Assembly (NCBI GenBank): GCA_016717655.1
Contig: JADKFC010000020.1
Coordinates: forward strand, 1-52,514
DNA length: 52,514 nt
Source of the DNA: Saprospiraceae bacterium
GTDB taxonomy: Bacteria > Bacteroidota > Bacteroidia > Chitinophagales > Saprospiraceae
Reading direction: 5' to 3'
Part shown: piece by piece, positions 19,197-28,215 of the stretch
Layout of the letters: every line of letters begins with the position of its first letter
How positions within the stretch are numbered: position 1 is the first letter of the stretch
Translations under genes and position numbers: made by a program
The notes under the pieces: model-generated
The model's database searches: none
Told to the model about the DNA's origin: nothing
What the model saw: only the letters and a program-made list of their open reading frames with translations

Positions 19197-20238
19197 TTGA
19201 AAATATTTACCAACACCCGACACTGTCTATTATTTGTATTTGTATCCTTCATTTATATAGCGAGTAGCTGCAATGAGCTTACCTCCCGCGACACCAAGGC
19301 CATTTTAGAGAAAGCAGACACCACCGAAGTAACTGCCCCGGAAGTAGAAAAACTGCCAATCCTGGATACTGTCGATTACAACAATAGAATGCTAGGCCTT
19401 GCCAATGGTGATACCACCGGCAGATGGCCCGTATTAGCTGCCTTACCCTTGCCCGGCGCCATCTTACCCTTCAACAGGATTGTTGCTTTTTATGGCAATC
19501 TCTTTTCTACAAGGATGGGCATCCTGGGTGAGCTGCCAAAGGAAGAAATGTTGGCAAAGCTACAGCAAGAAGTAGCAAATTGGCAAGCTGCAGACAGCAC
19601 TACCAAAACCATACCCGCCCTTCACTACATTGCTGTCACTGCCCAGTCGCAGCCGGGAAGCGGAAACATGTACCGGCTTCGCATGCCCTTTCATCAAATT
19701 GATACCATCCTTGCCTGGGCAAAATCCATCGATGCCTTGGTGTTTTTAGACATTCAGGTGGGCCATAGCAGTGTGGCAGAAGAAGTAGCTATGCTGGCGA
19801 CCTATCTCCAGCTTCCCAATGTACACCTGGGCATCGATCCCGAATTTTCGATGAAAAACGGAGAGGCGCCCGGAAGAAGAATTGGATACTTTACTGCCGA
19901 TGACATCAATGATGCCATTGACTTATTGGCAGCAGCTGTAAAAGAATATAAGCTACCTCCCAAGGTATTGGTGGTCCACCGTTTTACACAAGGCATGATC
20001 AAAAACTATGAGAATATCAAAATAATCCCAGAGGTACAGGTAGTCATTGATATGGACGGTTTTGGCGATAAGGTGCTTAAAGAATCAACCTATAAAAGAT
20101 ACATTTTTAAAAGAGCCTGTGCACTTTACCGGGTTTAAACTCTTTTACAAAAACGACAATAAAGACAACTGGACCATGTATTCACCAGAAGAATTGTTGC
20201 TGTTTACACCTAAGCCTATCTACATACAGTATCAATAA
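19197..20238 (+). CDS. Lipoprotein with TIM-barrel-like domain, frameshifted
   Basis: A signal peptide ends in a lipobox (YIASSC, Cys about 25). The body carries VFLDIQVGHSS, VHLGIDPEFSM, RIGYFTADDIN and LPPKVLVVHRF, a pattern shared with uncharacterised lipoproteins that seem to form a TIM barrel; I know no activity for them. The annotated frame stops at 20138, but the other frame continues sensibly (EPVHFTGFKLFY ... FTPKPIYIQYQ) to 20238. One extra A in the AAAA run at 20094-20097 would explain it. The gene is otherwise intact, so a sequencing error is as likely as a mutation. Confidence 0.65.
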
Positions 20239-20346
20239 AAAAATCATTTCAAGCTATCCTTTAAAGAAGCAATTTTAGATGGCTGGTACTTACTCTGCAT
20301 AAGTACTAAGTTGTAACCAGACTGCACATTCTATCGTATCCTGAAT

Positions 20347-21453
20347 ATGACAACGGCCTTTTCACTTTGCTTAAAAAGATTTGTTATTTTACTCTTTTAT
20401 TTTATAGGTATAAATGACAGTTTTACTTCCTTAAAAGCGCAACCCAATAACCAAACAATTGATTCAATTATACAACAAGTCATAACGGACAGCTTAGGGC
20501 CCGGCGGCAGTTTTTTAATTGCCCATAAAAATCAAATCATTTACCAAAAAAGTTTTGGAATGGCCAATCTTGAATGGAACATCCCTCTGACAGACCAAAG
20601 TGTATTTCAGATTGGGTCAATGACCAAACAGTTTACCGCCATCGCTATTCTTATGCTTGAAAAAGAAGGAAAATTGTCGACATCTGACACCTTGTTTCAA
20701 TATCTGCCAGACTTTCCACGGGCCAATACCATCACCCTTCACCACTTGTTGACCCACACTTCCGGAATCAGGGACTATACCCGGATGAAGGACCTCAACA
20801 ATATTGCCCAAAAAGAAATGTCAGCAGTGGAGTTGATCGATTTTTTCAAAAATGAAGAACCATCATTTTTACCGGGAGAAAAATTTGAATACAACAACTC
20901 GGGCTACATCATCCTTGGCCATATCATTGAGCTGGTTTCGGGTCTCCAGTACCATGAATTTATTGAACAACATATTTTTAAGAAAGCGGGCATGACGTCG
21001 TCTTATTATGCCAGTGACAAATCCATCATACCGCTCAGGGCTTATGGCTACCACAAAAAAGAGCAGGGCTATGTAAACAAGCGTCAGATCAGCTACACCA
21101 TCCCTTTTTCCGCAGGCTCGTTGATGTCAACTGTTTCAGATCTTCTAAAGTGGCAGCAGGCACTTAACCAATATACCTTATTGCCACCTGAAATTCAGGC
21201 CAAAGCTTTTTCACCTTACATCTTGAACAATGGAGAGGTCATCCATTATGGCTATGGCTGGCACATCAAAGAAGCGGAAGGCAGTTCAGTGCGCGAACAT
21301 GGAGGTAGTATTTTTGGATACAAATCCATGGCCGTTTATTATCCTTCTGAAAACATTTACGTTGTTGGGCTAACCAACTGCGATTGTTGGTCGCCCACCC
21401 AGCTGGTGAGGGACGTGGCAGCTTACACCTATCGTGCACTTCAAAAAGAATAG
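20347..21453 (+). CDS. Serine hydrolase of the class C beta-lactamase family
   Basis: The protein has a signal peptide and the three active-site elements of this family: SMTK (Ser91, Lys94), YNN (Tyr182, Asn184) and HGG near residue 318. Length 368 aa fits single-domain members. Such enzymes act on peptides, esters or D-amino-acid substrates in the periplasm or outside; true beta-lactamase activity is not implied. Flanking genes are unrelated and separated by over 100 bp on each side, so it is probably transcribed alone. Confidence 0.9.
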   Translation: MTTAFSLCLKRFVILLFYFIGINDSFTSLKAQPNNQTIDSIIQQVITDSLGPGGSFLIAHKNQIIYQKSFGMANLEWNIPLTDQSVFQIGSMTKQFTAIAILMLEKEGKLSTSDTLFQYLPDFPRANTITLHHLLTHTSGIRDYTRMKDLNNIAQKEMSAVELIDFFKNEEPSFLPGEKFEYNNSGYIILGHIIELVSGLQYHEFIEQHIFKKAGMTSSYYASDKSIIPLRAYGYHKKEQGYVNKRQISYTIPFSAGSLMSTVSDLLKWQQALNQYTLLPPEIQAKAFSPYILNNGEVIHYGYGWHIKEAEGSSVREHGGSIFGYKSMAVYYPSENIYVVGLTNCDCWSPTQLVRDVAAYTYRALQKE

Positions 21454-21640
21454 ATCGTTGGTTTTTGACATTTAAAATAGATCAATAATATCATTTACAA
21501 TCCGTTTTTTCTCTCATCCAAAATTGAGAAAAACCTGAATTCGTGTCATAATAAGCACAGAAAAGGGCAGTCAATTGAAAAAATAGTTTACCTTAGTTCC
21601 CTACATTTAATATTATCAACCATCTGTCAAACCTCGTATC

Positions 21641-23020
21641 ATGAAAATTTTATCATTCTTTGCCCTTTTAATAATGTCATTTTTACAACTCCAGGGCCAA
21701 ATCTGGGACAGTAAAAACATTGATTTTGCGCTACCTTCTCAAGGCTGGAGAATCAGGGCAGTAAATGAAAACGTGGCATGGACCTTTGGTTTTACCATTG
21801 AGGATGATTCATTTGGTTCATGGCTTTTTACCGACAGTGAACATACCTGCCAAAGAACCGCAGACGGTGGAAATACCTGGGAAGAATCCAGCTTCAAGCC
21901 ATTTGAACAAGGAGCCGGATATATTTGTGATGTAGAAGGAGTAAGTGATCAGCTGGCCTTTCTCTCCTATTTTAATTACAACGAAGGCCCTATTTTATAC
22001 AAGACCACAGACGGAGGTACAAGCTGGACCCCGGTAAATCCGGGTGTGGATGTATTTTTAAACTGGGTTCAGTTTTATGATGCCAACAATGGCATTGCCT
22101 TTGGAGATCCGGGCGCAGATGGTTTTTTTGAAATAGCTTATACCTCTGATGGAGGTGTTACCTGGACCCAAATTGACAATAACCAGAGCATAGAAGTAAG
22201 TGAAGCCGATGAATATGGCGTTTATGGCGATTATGCTACCAGTGGCGATTACATCTATACCCGCTCTGATTACGACAGAATTTTCTATTCGTCCAACCGC
22301 GGCAAAACATGGCAGGTGGCAGAACCTCCTTCGTCTGCTGCAGGTGGTCTTTGGGGCTTGGTGAGCAACGACCAGGCAGATTTATTTGCGGTTTATAACA
22401 TAGATGCTTCCAATGAATTTATTGTATTCAAAAGAAATGCCACCAGTGGTGAATGGACCGACATCACCCCATCCAACAGCAGTGGATATGTCACAGGCAT
22501 GGCAAGTATACCGGACACCCGTACCTTGCTGCTCAACAAACACGATGATTTTGCCGATGATCAGACTTTTATTACCCTTGCCGGCTTTGAGGGAGGAAGC
22601 AGCTGGCTTGAGGTTTCAAAAAACCAGGGCTACAGATCAGGATTTATGGGATTTTACAGTGCCGAAGTAGGTTATGCCTGTGAAATACCCGCCAGTTTTG
22701 ACAATCCTACCGACAACGTTTTTGTGTACAATGGCACACCCATCACCGGCCTGTATAATCAACAAGCCCTGGACCAAAATCTGGCGTTGTTTCCCAATCC
22801 GGCAGTTGACCATCTGAACCTGGAAATGGAAGCAGATGATGTTTGTGATTATTATATTTATGTTTACGATATAAGTGGAAAGTTATTGGAAAAAAAAGAA
22901 ATTTTCCAGTCGTCTGGCATCCATGAATGTTTATCCATCGGTCATCTAACCAAAGGAGAGTATACCGTCACCATCAGTAATTCTGTAGGATTTTTATCGC
23001 AAAAATTTGTGAAAAAATAA
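21641..23020 (+). CDS. BNR-repeat (sialidase-like propeller) protein with T9SS sorting domain
   Basis: After a signal peptide (LLIMSFLQLQGQ) come repeated Asp-box motifs typical of BNR/photosystem-stability propellers: TADGGNTW, TTDGGTSW, TSDGGVTW and SSNRGKTW. The last 80 residues form a type A T9SS sorting domain (LALFPNPAVDHLNL ... YDISGKLL ... GEYTVTI ... KFVKK). The product should be secreted and attached to the cell surface. No catalytic residues of a true sialidase are evident, so a binding role is more likely. It has a 188-bp upstream gap and appears monocistronic. Confidence 0.9.
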   Translation: MKILSFFALLIMSFLQLQGQIWDSKNIDFALPSQGWRIRAVNENVAWTFGFTIEDDSFGSWLFTDSEHTCQRTADGGNTWEESSFKPFEQGAGYICDVEGVSDQLAFLSYFNYNEGPILYKTTDGGTSWTPVNPGVDVFLNWVQFYDANNGIAFGDPGADGFFEIAYTSDGGVTWTQIDNNQSIEVSEADEYGVYGDYATSGDYIYTRSDYDRIFYSSNRGKTWQVAEPPSSAAGGLWGLVSNDQADLFAVYNIDASNEFIVFKRNATSGEWTDITPSNSSGYVTGMASIPDTRTLLLNKHDDFADDQTFITLAGFEGGSSWLEVSKNQGYRSGFMGFYSAEVGYACEIPASFDNPTDNVFVYNGTPITGLYNQQALDQNLALFPNPAVDHLNLEMEADDVCDYYIYVYDISGKLLEKKEIFQSSGIHECLSIGHLTKGEYTVTISNSVGFLSQKFVKK

Positions 23021-23372
23021 ATCTGTTTCAGTGTATTCGTACCTGCCTTAATATTACTTTGTTAAAAGTGGGGTCTTCTCTTTACTTTGTGAGGTAGAAT
23101 CATTTAATTATAGCTTAGGATCATGTTGGCCCCTTGCACTCCATAACTTTTCAGGAAAGTACATGACGCTTTTGTCCATTCCCTTCAAAAATCATATTCT
23201 GTTGAGGAGTAATTACTCCTTTTCAGCCACACTGCTGCAACCCTGTGAAGAATGAAGTCGTCTGTAGGGATAGTTCAAATCGGAAACCGGCAAAGATCTT
23301 AGATTTTTTTATCACAACATCTGTCGGATCCGGTGGTGTTCGCCCCATTTAATGACCCATAAAATAAAAAAC
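23021..23372. other. Gene-free intergenic region
   Basis: About 350 bp of mixed composition between two secreted-protein genes. No open frame, convincing terminator or repeat copy was found. The promoter of the next gene must lie here. Confidence 0.5.
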
Positions 23373-24056
23373 ATGAAGAGGATCCATCAGCTCGTTCTGA
23401 TCTTTTTAGCCAGTGCAACAGGACTTTTGGCCCAAACAGAAATAGACTTATCAAAGTTGAATAAAGACAATAAACTTATTCCCGTTAACGCTGAAATGAG
23501 TCTTGAAAAATACTATGGTGTGAAATCATTAAAAGTAGTGGATGCAGGTGTCGATACCTCTTTGAAGTTTATAAAAATTCTGGATTCCGATTTTAAAGAC
23601 GGCATCATTGAATTGGAACTCTCAGGTAAGCCAGGTCTCAATGCTTACGAGCAAGCACGCGGTTTTGTTGGCATTGCCTTTCGCATCAATGACGACAATT
23701 CAAAATTTGAATGTATTTACCTGAGGCCCGGCAATGCAAGAGCAGATGACCAGGTGAGGAGGAATCATTCGGTTCAATATATTTCATACCCAGAATATCC
23801 ATGGCACAGGTTGCGCAAAGAAAATCCTAAAATGTACGAGTCATATGTCGATTTGGTGCCGGGAGAATGGACCAAGGTCAAAATCGCAGTCAGAGACGAT
23901 AAGGCCCGACTCTATGTGCATGGCCAGTCGCAACCTACCCTTATTGTAAATGATTTAAAACTTGGCAAAGATGCCTCGGGCAGCATTGGTTTGTGGATTG
24001 GACCCGGCACAGAGGCTCATTTTTCCAATCTCAAAGTCACCCTTTTACCTGATTAA
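23373..24056 (+). CDS. Secreted LamG/DUF1080-like protein
   Basis: I place the start at 23373 rather than at the ATG at 23352, because the second Met opens a clean signal peptide (MKRIHQLVLIFLASATGLLAQ). The mature part looks like a concanavalin-like beta sandwich (GFVGIAFRINDDNSKFECIYLRP ... GEWTKVKIAVRDDKARLYVHG ... GSIGLWIGPGTEAHFSNLKV, quoted in pieces). Related domains occur in DUF1080/3-keto-disaccharide hydrolase proteins, but here no catalytic domain accompanies it. A role in binding or processing carbohydrate is a guess. Confidence 0.7.
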   Translation: MKRIHQLVLIFLASATGLLAQTEIDLSKLNKDNKLIPVNAEMSLEKYYGVKSLKVVDAGVDTSLKFIKILDSDFKDGIIELELSGKPGLNAYEQARGFVGIAFRINDDNSKFECIYLRPGNARADDQVRRNHSVQYISYPEYPWHRLRKENPKMYESYVDLVPGEWTKVKIAVRDDKARLYVHGQSQPTLIVNDLKLGKDASGSIGLWIGPGTEAHFSNLKVTLLPD

Positions 24057-24101
24057 TGATTTTGACCCTATATTTGGTTATGCAATGAGAAAATTCAATA
24101 C

Positions 24102-24509
24102 ATGAAATATAAAATAGCCGGTAAAGAAAATCCCTTGGTATTAAAAACACCGCCTCTTAGTAGTGAATACACCATGCACATTGAAGAAAAAAATGGCAGT
24201 GAAGTTTTGGTATGTACCGTTGGCGAGACCGTCTTACATTACGACATCAGGTGTATTGAAGATCTTTACCATATGCTACAAAAACAGGGTGGCTGGATGG
24301 AGCTGGGCAGTGCAGATGAGCAAAAACCCGCCAAAGAAGGCACTGTTGAAGCCTTGGGCCGTTCTGAAACCAACCCCGTAGGAGGCTGGTACGGTCTAAA
24401 AAAGGGCCTTAGGGGCCGTTTTGGCATGTATTTACCCCCTTTGATGGAAGCATTGGGTCTGGCAGAGCTTACCCACGAGGCAAAGGGAAACAAAATGAAG
24501 GCTCTATAA
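24102..24509 (+). CDS. Conserved small cytosolic protein of unknown function
   Basis: The 135-aa product has no signal peptide or membrane segment. It contains LGSADEQKPAKEGTVEALG and NPVGGWYGLKKGLRGRFGMY, a strongly conserved core that I recall from uncharacterised proteins in many bacteria, possibly the family now named DUF6855; I am not certain of the name. It starts 45 bp after the preceding gene, so joint transcription is possible. No function can be assigned. Confidence 0.7.
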   Translation: MKYKIAGKENPLVLKTPPLSSEYTMHIEEKNGSEVLVCTVGETVLHYDIRCIEDLYHMLQKQGGWMELGSADEQKPAKEGTVEALGRSETNPVGGWYGLKKGLRGRFGMYLPPLMEALGLAELTHEAKGNKMKAL

Positions 24510-24573
24510 TTTAAAGGAAAAAACAAGACACGAGTACCCTATTTTAGAAAAAATGGTAATTTTGTACGGTAAG

Positions 24574-24963
24574 ATGAAATCATTGTACCTTTCATACCGT
24601 GCAACTCTAGTCCTTGCGACCCTGATCATTTTTTCCAGTTTTGGAAAAACCATCTTATTATTGGGCTTTGTTGCCAATCAAGATTACATTGCCAAAAATT
24701 TATGTGAAAATCGCTATCAAACAGAAAGACTTTGCAGCGGCAAATGCGTGCTTACCAAGACCATCCAAAAACACGACGGTCAGGATTCGGAAAAATGGCC
24801 ATTGAAATTAAAAGACCTCAAAGAAAATACTGCTTATTTTTTTAACCCACCCGCCTTTGTCTTAGAAAGAACTTCGATCATTTCTATTTTGAAACCGATC
24901 ATCTATTCCAAGATAAGCATTATTCCTTCTTATCTCCAGGATATTTTCCACCCTCCACAATAA
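24574..24963 (+). CDS. Small membrane-anchored Cys-motif protein
   Basis: The start at 24574 (MKSLYLSYRA) is preferred over 24553 because it gives a compact N-terminal membrane helix (TLVLATLIIFSS). The middle has NLCENRYQTERLCSGKCVL, a Cys-rich motif seen in short Bacteroidota proteins that are often near metal or copper uptake genes, and the C-terminus ends FHPPQ as in that group. I infer a periplasmic metal-related role only weakly. It is 64 bp downstream of the previous gene. Confidence 0.6.
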   Translation: MKSLYLSYRATLVLATLIIFSSFGKTILLLGFVANQDYIAKNLCENRYQTERLCSGKCVLTKTIQKHDGQDSEKWPLKLKDLKENTAYFFNPPAFVLERTSIISILKPIIYSKISIIPSYLQDIFHPPQ

Positions 24964-25113
24964 CATTTTACTTTCCAATCATAGTTTGAATCCACTGCCT
25001 CATTAGAGTGCGGTGTCTTTGGGTTTTGGATCTTTTGTTCCTTCCATTTTTTATGCAAGACAAAGACCTCCCAACCCGATTAATTATTATTCAGAAAATT
25101 TAAAAATTTAGAA

Positions 25114-25605
25114 GTGAATCGCCTATTACAATATCTAACAAACCTGTTGGTTAGCACCAGGAATTTCAACTTTTTTTACATTTTTTCTTTTGCCACACTT
25201 TCTTTCTGGCTGATGTGGAGGCAAGGCATATGGGATCAGCACCAGCTTTTTCCATCAGAAAGGGTAGATATCTACCTCAGGGATGGAGCCGCTTTTTATA
25301 CCTGGCATAGACTCGTATTTGCTACCCTCTATCTCTGGGCTTTTTATCATTTTTATCAAACCAAAAAAGTTATCTATCCCTGGCTGTCCGTCGCTTTTTT
25401 TGTTGTTCTGTCTATGGCAGATACCACCTTTTTGTACTACCACTATACAGATTATCTCTCCCATTATCCTGATTGGATGGGTGCCATAGATAATTATCAT
25501 TTCAAGTACCTGGCAGAAAGTGTACTTGCTTTGCTGATTAATTTTTTTATCCTGCGATTGATGACCACTCCCAGGATAAAATCCATTCAAAACGCATTTA
25601 ATTAA
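25114..25605 (+). CDS. Multi-pass membrane protein of unknown function
   Basis: The frame begins with GTG at 25114. Four hydrophobic segments are visible (near residues 20-36, 64-80, 85-103 and 130-150) with Trp/Tyr/His-rich loops such as YYHYTDYLSHYPDW. I do not recognise the family; the His/Tyr-rich loop recalls small DoxX- or quinol-like membrane proteins, but that is speculation. A terminator hairpin follows 24 bp after the stop. Confidence 0.6.
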   Translation: MNRLLQYLTNLLVSTRNFNFFYIFSFATLSFWLMWRQGIWDQHQLFPSERVDIYLRDGAAFYTWHRLVFATLYLWAFYHFYQTKKVIYPWLSVAFFVVLSMADTTFLYYHYTDYLSHYPDWMGAIDNYHFKYLAESVLALLINFFILRLMTTPRIKSIQNAFN

Positions 25606-25628
25606 GAAAAAGCCTTTATTTAGTTTTG

Positions 25629-25655
25629 GCAGGTCCTTTTTTCCGGAGGGCCTGC
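25629..25655. terminator. Bidirectional terminator between convergent genes
   Basis: An eight-base inverted repeat (GCAGGTCC with GGGCCTGC, allowing one G-U pair) is followed by a T-rich run on the plus strand (CTCTTTTTATC) and, read on the minus strand, by a run from the A-rich DNA at 25606-25628. It lies between the convergent membrane-protein gene and murQ and can serve both. Confidence 0.65.
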
Positions 25656-25666
25656 TCTTTTTATCT

Positions 25667-26473
25667 TTATGTAATCTTAGCCAGGGCTTCTTTTACACTG
25701 CCATACTTAGAAAGCAGTTCTGCTGCTTCTGCCCTATCGACCTTGCCCATCAGCATGATCATTTCGATGCCTCTGTTGACCAGTTTTTCGTTGGTGAGTT
25801 GCATGTTGACCATGCGATTACCTCTGACCCTGCCCAATTTGATCATCACAGAGGTGGAGATCATATTCAGGATTAGTTTTTGGGCGGTGCCTGCCTTCAT
25901 ACGGGTGCTGCCGGTAACATATTCAGGACCTACTACACATTCAATGGCCAGCCGTGCTTCATTGGCTACCGGTGAACCCAGATTGCAGGTGATACAGGCG
26001 GTAACAATGTCTTTTTCATTACACGCTTTTAAGCCATGGATGACGTAGGGAGTAGTACCGGATGCTGCTATGCCAATGACCACATCTCCTTCATTGATGC
26101 CATAAGCTGAAAGATCCTGCCAGGCGGCGTCGCGACTGTCTTCAGCATTTTCTACTGCTTTTCGGATGGCTGCATCACCTCCGGCTATCAATCCTATCAC
26201 CCAGTCAAAAGGCACACCATAGGTAGGTGGACACTCCGAAGCGTCCAGGATGCCCAATCTGCCGCTGGTGCCGGCTCCGATGTAAAAGAGCCTGCCGCCA
26301 TCCTTCATTTTGTCATAAACTGCATCTACCACCTTCTCAATCTGGGGTATACAGTCTTGCAGCGCAAGCGCTACTTTTTGGTCTTCTCTATTGATGTCGG
26401 CCAGCAGTTCGCGCGTTGACTTATTTTCAAGGCCATCGTAAAGTGATTCCTGCTCCGTTGTTCTGTGAAACAT
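25667..26473 (-). CDS. murQ: N-acetylmuramic acid 6-phosphate etherase
   Basis: MurQ cleaves the lactyl ether of MurNAc-6-phosphate to give GlcNAc-6-phosphate and D-lactate in peptidoglycan recycling, in the cytosol. The SIS-type sugar-phosphate site is clear (GAGTSGRLGILDASECPPTYG region, catalytic Glu in SEC), with the second Glu in VENAEDS and the family motif GSTRMKAGTAQK. Length 268 aa is at the short end of the family but complete. The neighbour upstream is a GHMP kinase on the same strand, 51 bp away, so they may be cotranscribed although the pathways differ. Confidence 0.95.
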   Translation of the reverse strand: MFHRTTEQESLYDGLENKSTRELLADINREDQKVALALQDCIPQIEKVVDAVYDKMKDGGRLFYIGAGTSGRLGILDASECPPTYGVPFDWVIGLIAGGDAAIRKAVENAEDSRDAAWQDLSAYGINEGDVVIGIAASGTTPYVIHGLKACNEKDIVTACITCNLGSPVANEARLAIECVVGPEYVTGSTRMKAGTAQKLILNMISTSVMIKLGRVRGNRMVNMQLTNEKLVNRGIEMIMLMGKVDRAEAAELLSKYGSVKEALAKIT

Positions 26474-26524
26474 AGAAAGTGGTGTTTGAAATCAAAGATA
26501 GTGGAAAGAATGCATTGACAGTGC

Positions 26525-27406
26525 TTACAACACCATCTCTTTGTAGGGTATTATGGTGGTCAGTCCCTTGCCGGTAAAATATTGTTGCACGTAGTCTTTA
26601 TCGCCCGTGGCCAGTACAAAGTCGCCCCCCCAGGCTCCCAGAGATTTGATGGTGCCATCAAAATTTGAAAATCTTTCTGCTTTAATGGGTGTAAAGCCGG
26701 TATGTTTGGCTATAACCGATTCGTGTTCTTCCATCAATTTTTTGAAGCTGCTGAGGTCCTTCACCTCTTGCACATTTTCGGTGATATCGGTAATCGTTTT
26801 TACCAGGTTTTTTTTGTCTTTCACCGCTTTGAGATAGGCCTGGATGCCATCATCACTGCTCTGTTTCTGGCCCAGGTGGACAAAAAACAACTGGTCAGCA
26901 AAGGAAGGCTTAAAGTCTATCGGTGTGTAAGATACCTCTTCCGGGCTATTGATAAATTCTATGGGACCTTTGGCCCCTGCACAGGCCACATCGTATCCAG
27001 AACCGTTTTCACATTTGAGGTAGAGCTCCAAAGGCATGATCTCTGCCCACTCCGCAATCAGGTGGATCAGGGTAGAAGAAGAACCCAGACCCCAGTCGCG
27101 CGGAAACTCCAGAAAAGTCTCTATTTTATAGGCATTCCACTTATCCAGAAACTCACAATTGAGCCTCACCGCATTTTTTAAATACTTTTTAAGATTATCG
27201 CTCACCGCCTGATCGGTGGTTTTAACAGCTGAAAAATCGTAGATGGAAATTTCTGATTCAAACCAAACCTTGCCCTCGTGGTCGTAACTCTGCCACACCA
27301 GGTCGGTACCCCGATGCGCCTTGACCGTCATTTTTTGCCCCTTTTTGGTAGGCAGGGCCAGGGCCAGCGCCCCATCCAGGACGGCATATTCCCCTGTGAG
27401 CATCAA
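26525..27406 (-). CDS. GYDIA-type GHMP kinase (candidate isoprenoid-pathway kinase)
   Basis: GHMP motifs are present: LTGEYAVLDGA at the N-terminus, the ATP loop WGLGSSSTL near residue 105, the GYDVACAGAKGP signature of the GYDIA subfamily near 140, and a C-terminal GAWGGDFVLA. In Bacteroidota this group accompanies mevalonate-pathway genes and is a candidate for a phosphomevalonate kinase-like step. The first strand is missing: in-frame codons upstream of 27406 encode KYSGHGKL, which belongs to the family, but reach a stop with no normal start codon. A frameshift near the AAAA run at 27438-27441 joining a TTG start at 27473 is one explanation. Confidence 0.8.
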   Translation of the reverse strand: MMLTGEYAVLDGALALALPTKKGQKMTVKAHRGTDLVWQSYDHEGKVWFESEISIYDFSAVKTTDQAVSDNLKKYLKNAVRLNCEFLDKWNAYKIETFLEFPRDWGLGSSSTLIHLIAEWAEIMPLELYLKCENGSGYDVACAGAKGPIEFINSPEEVSYTPIDFKPSFADQLFFVHLGQKQSSDDGIQAYLKAVKDKKNLVKTITDITENVQEVKDLSSFKKLMEEHESVIAKHTGFTPIKAERFSNFDGTIKSLGAWGGDFVLATGDKDYVQQYFTGKGLTTIIPYKEMVL

Positions 27407-27518
27407 TTTGCCATGTCCTGAGTACTTTGCGATGACAGTTAGTTTTGGTTTTGTTCAATGGTAACGCTGGCAAATGTATAAAAAAATTATCTATATAAAA
27501 AATTTAAATATGTGTGGA

Positions 27519-27670
27519 ACCGACAACCGCTCACCGGCAACCGCTCACTGACAACCGCTCACCGGCAACCGCGGACCGACAACCGCTCACCGGCAACCGC
27601 GGACCGACAACCGCTCACTGACAACCGCTCACGGGCAACCGACAACCGCGGACCGGTAACCGGTGAGCCG
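27519..27670. repeat. Heptamer array, ACCGxxx orientation
   Basis: About twenty tandem heptamers read ACCGACA, ACCGCTC, ACCGGCA, ACCGCGG and variants, in mixed order. The unit is the reverse complement type of the array at 27701-27805. The seven-base period is kept almost without break, although individual words vary. It is not coding: frames through it are open only by composition. Confidence 0.8.
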
Positions 27671-27700
27671 CCTGTCTAACTGGCGTTAGCCAGGTAGATG
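27671..27700. repeat. 30-nt hairpin repeat, copy 1
   Basis: CCTGTCTAACTGGC, GTTA, GCCAGGTAGATG: a stem of TCTAaCTGGC with GCCAGgTAGA (one mismatch) around a GTTA loop. It sits between two heptamer arrays of opposite polarity. Near-identical copies lie at 27836-27865 and 31626-31655, with a shortened one at 34924-34942. Confidence 0.75.
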
Positions 27701-27805
27701 AGCGGAAAGCGGTAAGCCGTAAGCGGTGAGCCGTGAGCGGTAAGCCGTAAGCGGTGAGCCGTGAGCCGTGAGCGGTAAGCCGTTGACGGTGAGCCGTGAG
27801 CGGCC
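27701..27805. repeat. Heptamer array, AGCSGTR orientation
   Basis: Tandem seven-base words AGCGGTA, AGCCGTA, AGCGGTG and AGCCGTG alternate in no fixed order, with a few imperfect units (AGCCGTTG, ACGGTG). Read against the array at 27519-27670 it is partly complementary, so the two flanking arms could fold back with the 30-nt hairpin in the middle. Confidence 0.8.
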
Positions 27806-27835
27806 CCTACACCGCTATTGCGGCGTTGGGACAAG

Positions 27836-27865
27836 CCTGTCTAACTGGCGTCAGCCAGGTAGATG
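27836..27865. repeat. 30-nt hairpin repeat, copy 2
   Basis: Same hairpin as at 27671-27700, with GTCA instead of GTTA in the loop. It follows the phrase GGCCCCTACACCGCT (27803-27817), which also occurs beside the array at 31262-31350. Confidence 0.7.
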
Positions 27866-28033
27866 AGCTGCGAGCGCCAAGCGATTTTCGACATGCGTTA
27901 TGCGACACGGGACATCTTCTAGACACGAGATATAGCTGAATGTTTTTGAAGCAAATAAAAAAATCAAATGACAGTTTAACTTAGCGAAGTAGTCAGGCAA
28001 AGCGCGCATTGATTGAGGGGCAACGCGCCGAAC

Positions 28034-28062
28034 TTTGCCCTAAGCGCAAAGCGCGTATTGAC
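28034..28062. repeat. GCGC-AAA-GCGC tail module
   Basis: The phrase CCCTAAGCGCAAAGCGCGTATTGA recurs with small changes at about 28200-28217, 28411-28433 and 28434-28458. Each contains a small hairpin GCGC-AAA-GCGC. The modules always sit on the outer side of the three-hairpin elements, next to their CGGTCATG end, and look like part of the same repeat system. Confidence 0.6.
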
Positions 28063-28072
28063 CTAAGCGAAG

Positions 28073-28163
28073 CATGACCGAATGATTGCGACTTTGGAGC
28101 AAATCGAGTGAAATATTTCACTCGATAATGAGGGAACCGTGCAATCCCTTGCACGGCATCGAC
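28073..28163 (-). repeat. Three-hairpin element, copy 1
   Basis: Read on the minus strand: GTCGATG, hairpin A (CCGTGCAA / TTGCACGG, GGGA loop, 28137-28156), TTCCCTCATT, hairpin B (a perfect 24-bp palindrome ATCGAGTG...CACTCGAT, 28103-28126), hairpin C (TTGC...GCAA, 28086-28102), then CATTCGGTCATG. It has no coding sense. The copy at 28216-28307 is near-identical in A and B but differs in C. Confidence 0.8.
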
Positions 28164-28215
28164 CAAATTATTCCAGAAATGTTTTTATTTCAAATAATTG
28201 ACCTAAGCGCAAAGC

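Noticed and set aside
27258..27473. Separate 71-codon gene overlapping the GHMP kinase start
   Set aside because: It is the neighbouring frame of the kinase; only its first codons may belong to the kinase through a frameshift.
27519..27805. CRISPR array
   Set aside because: The period is seven bases, there are no spacers of constant length, and no cas genes are present.
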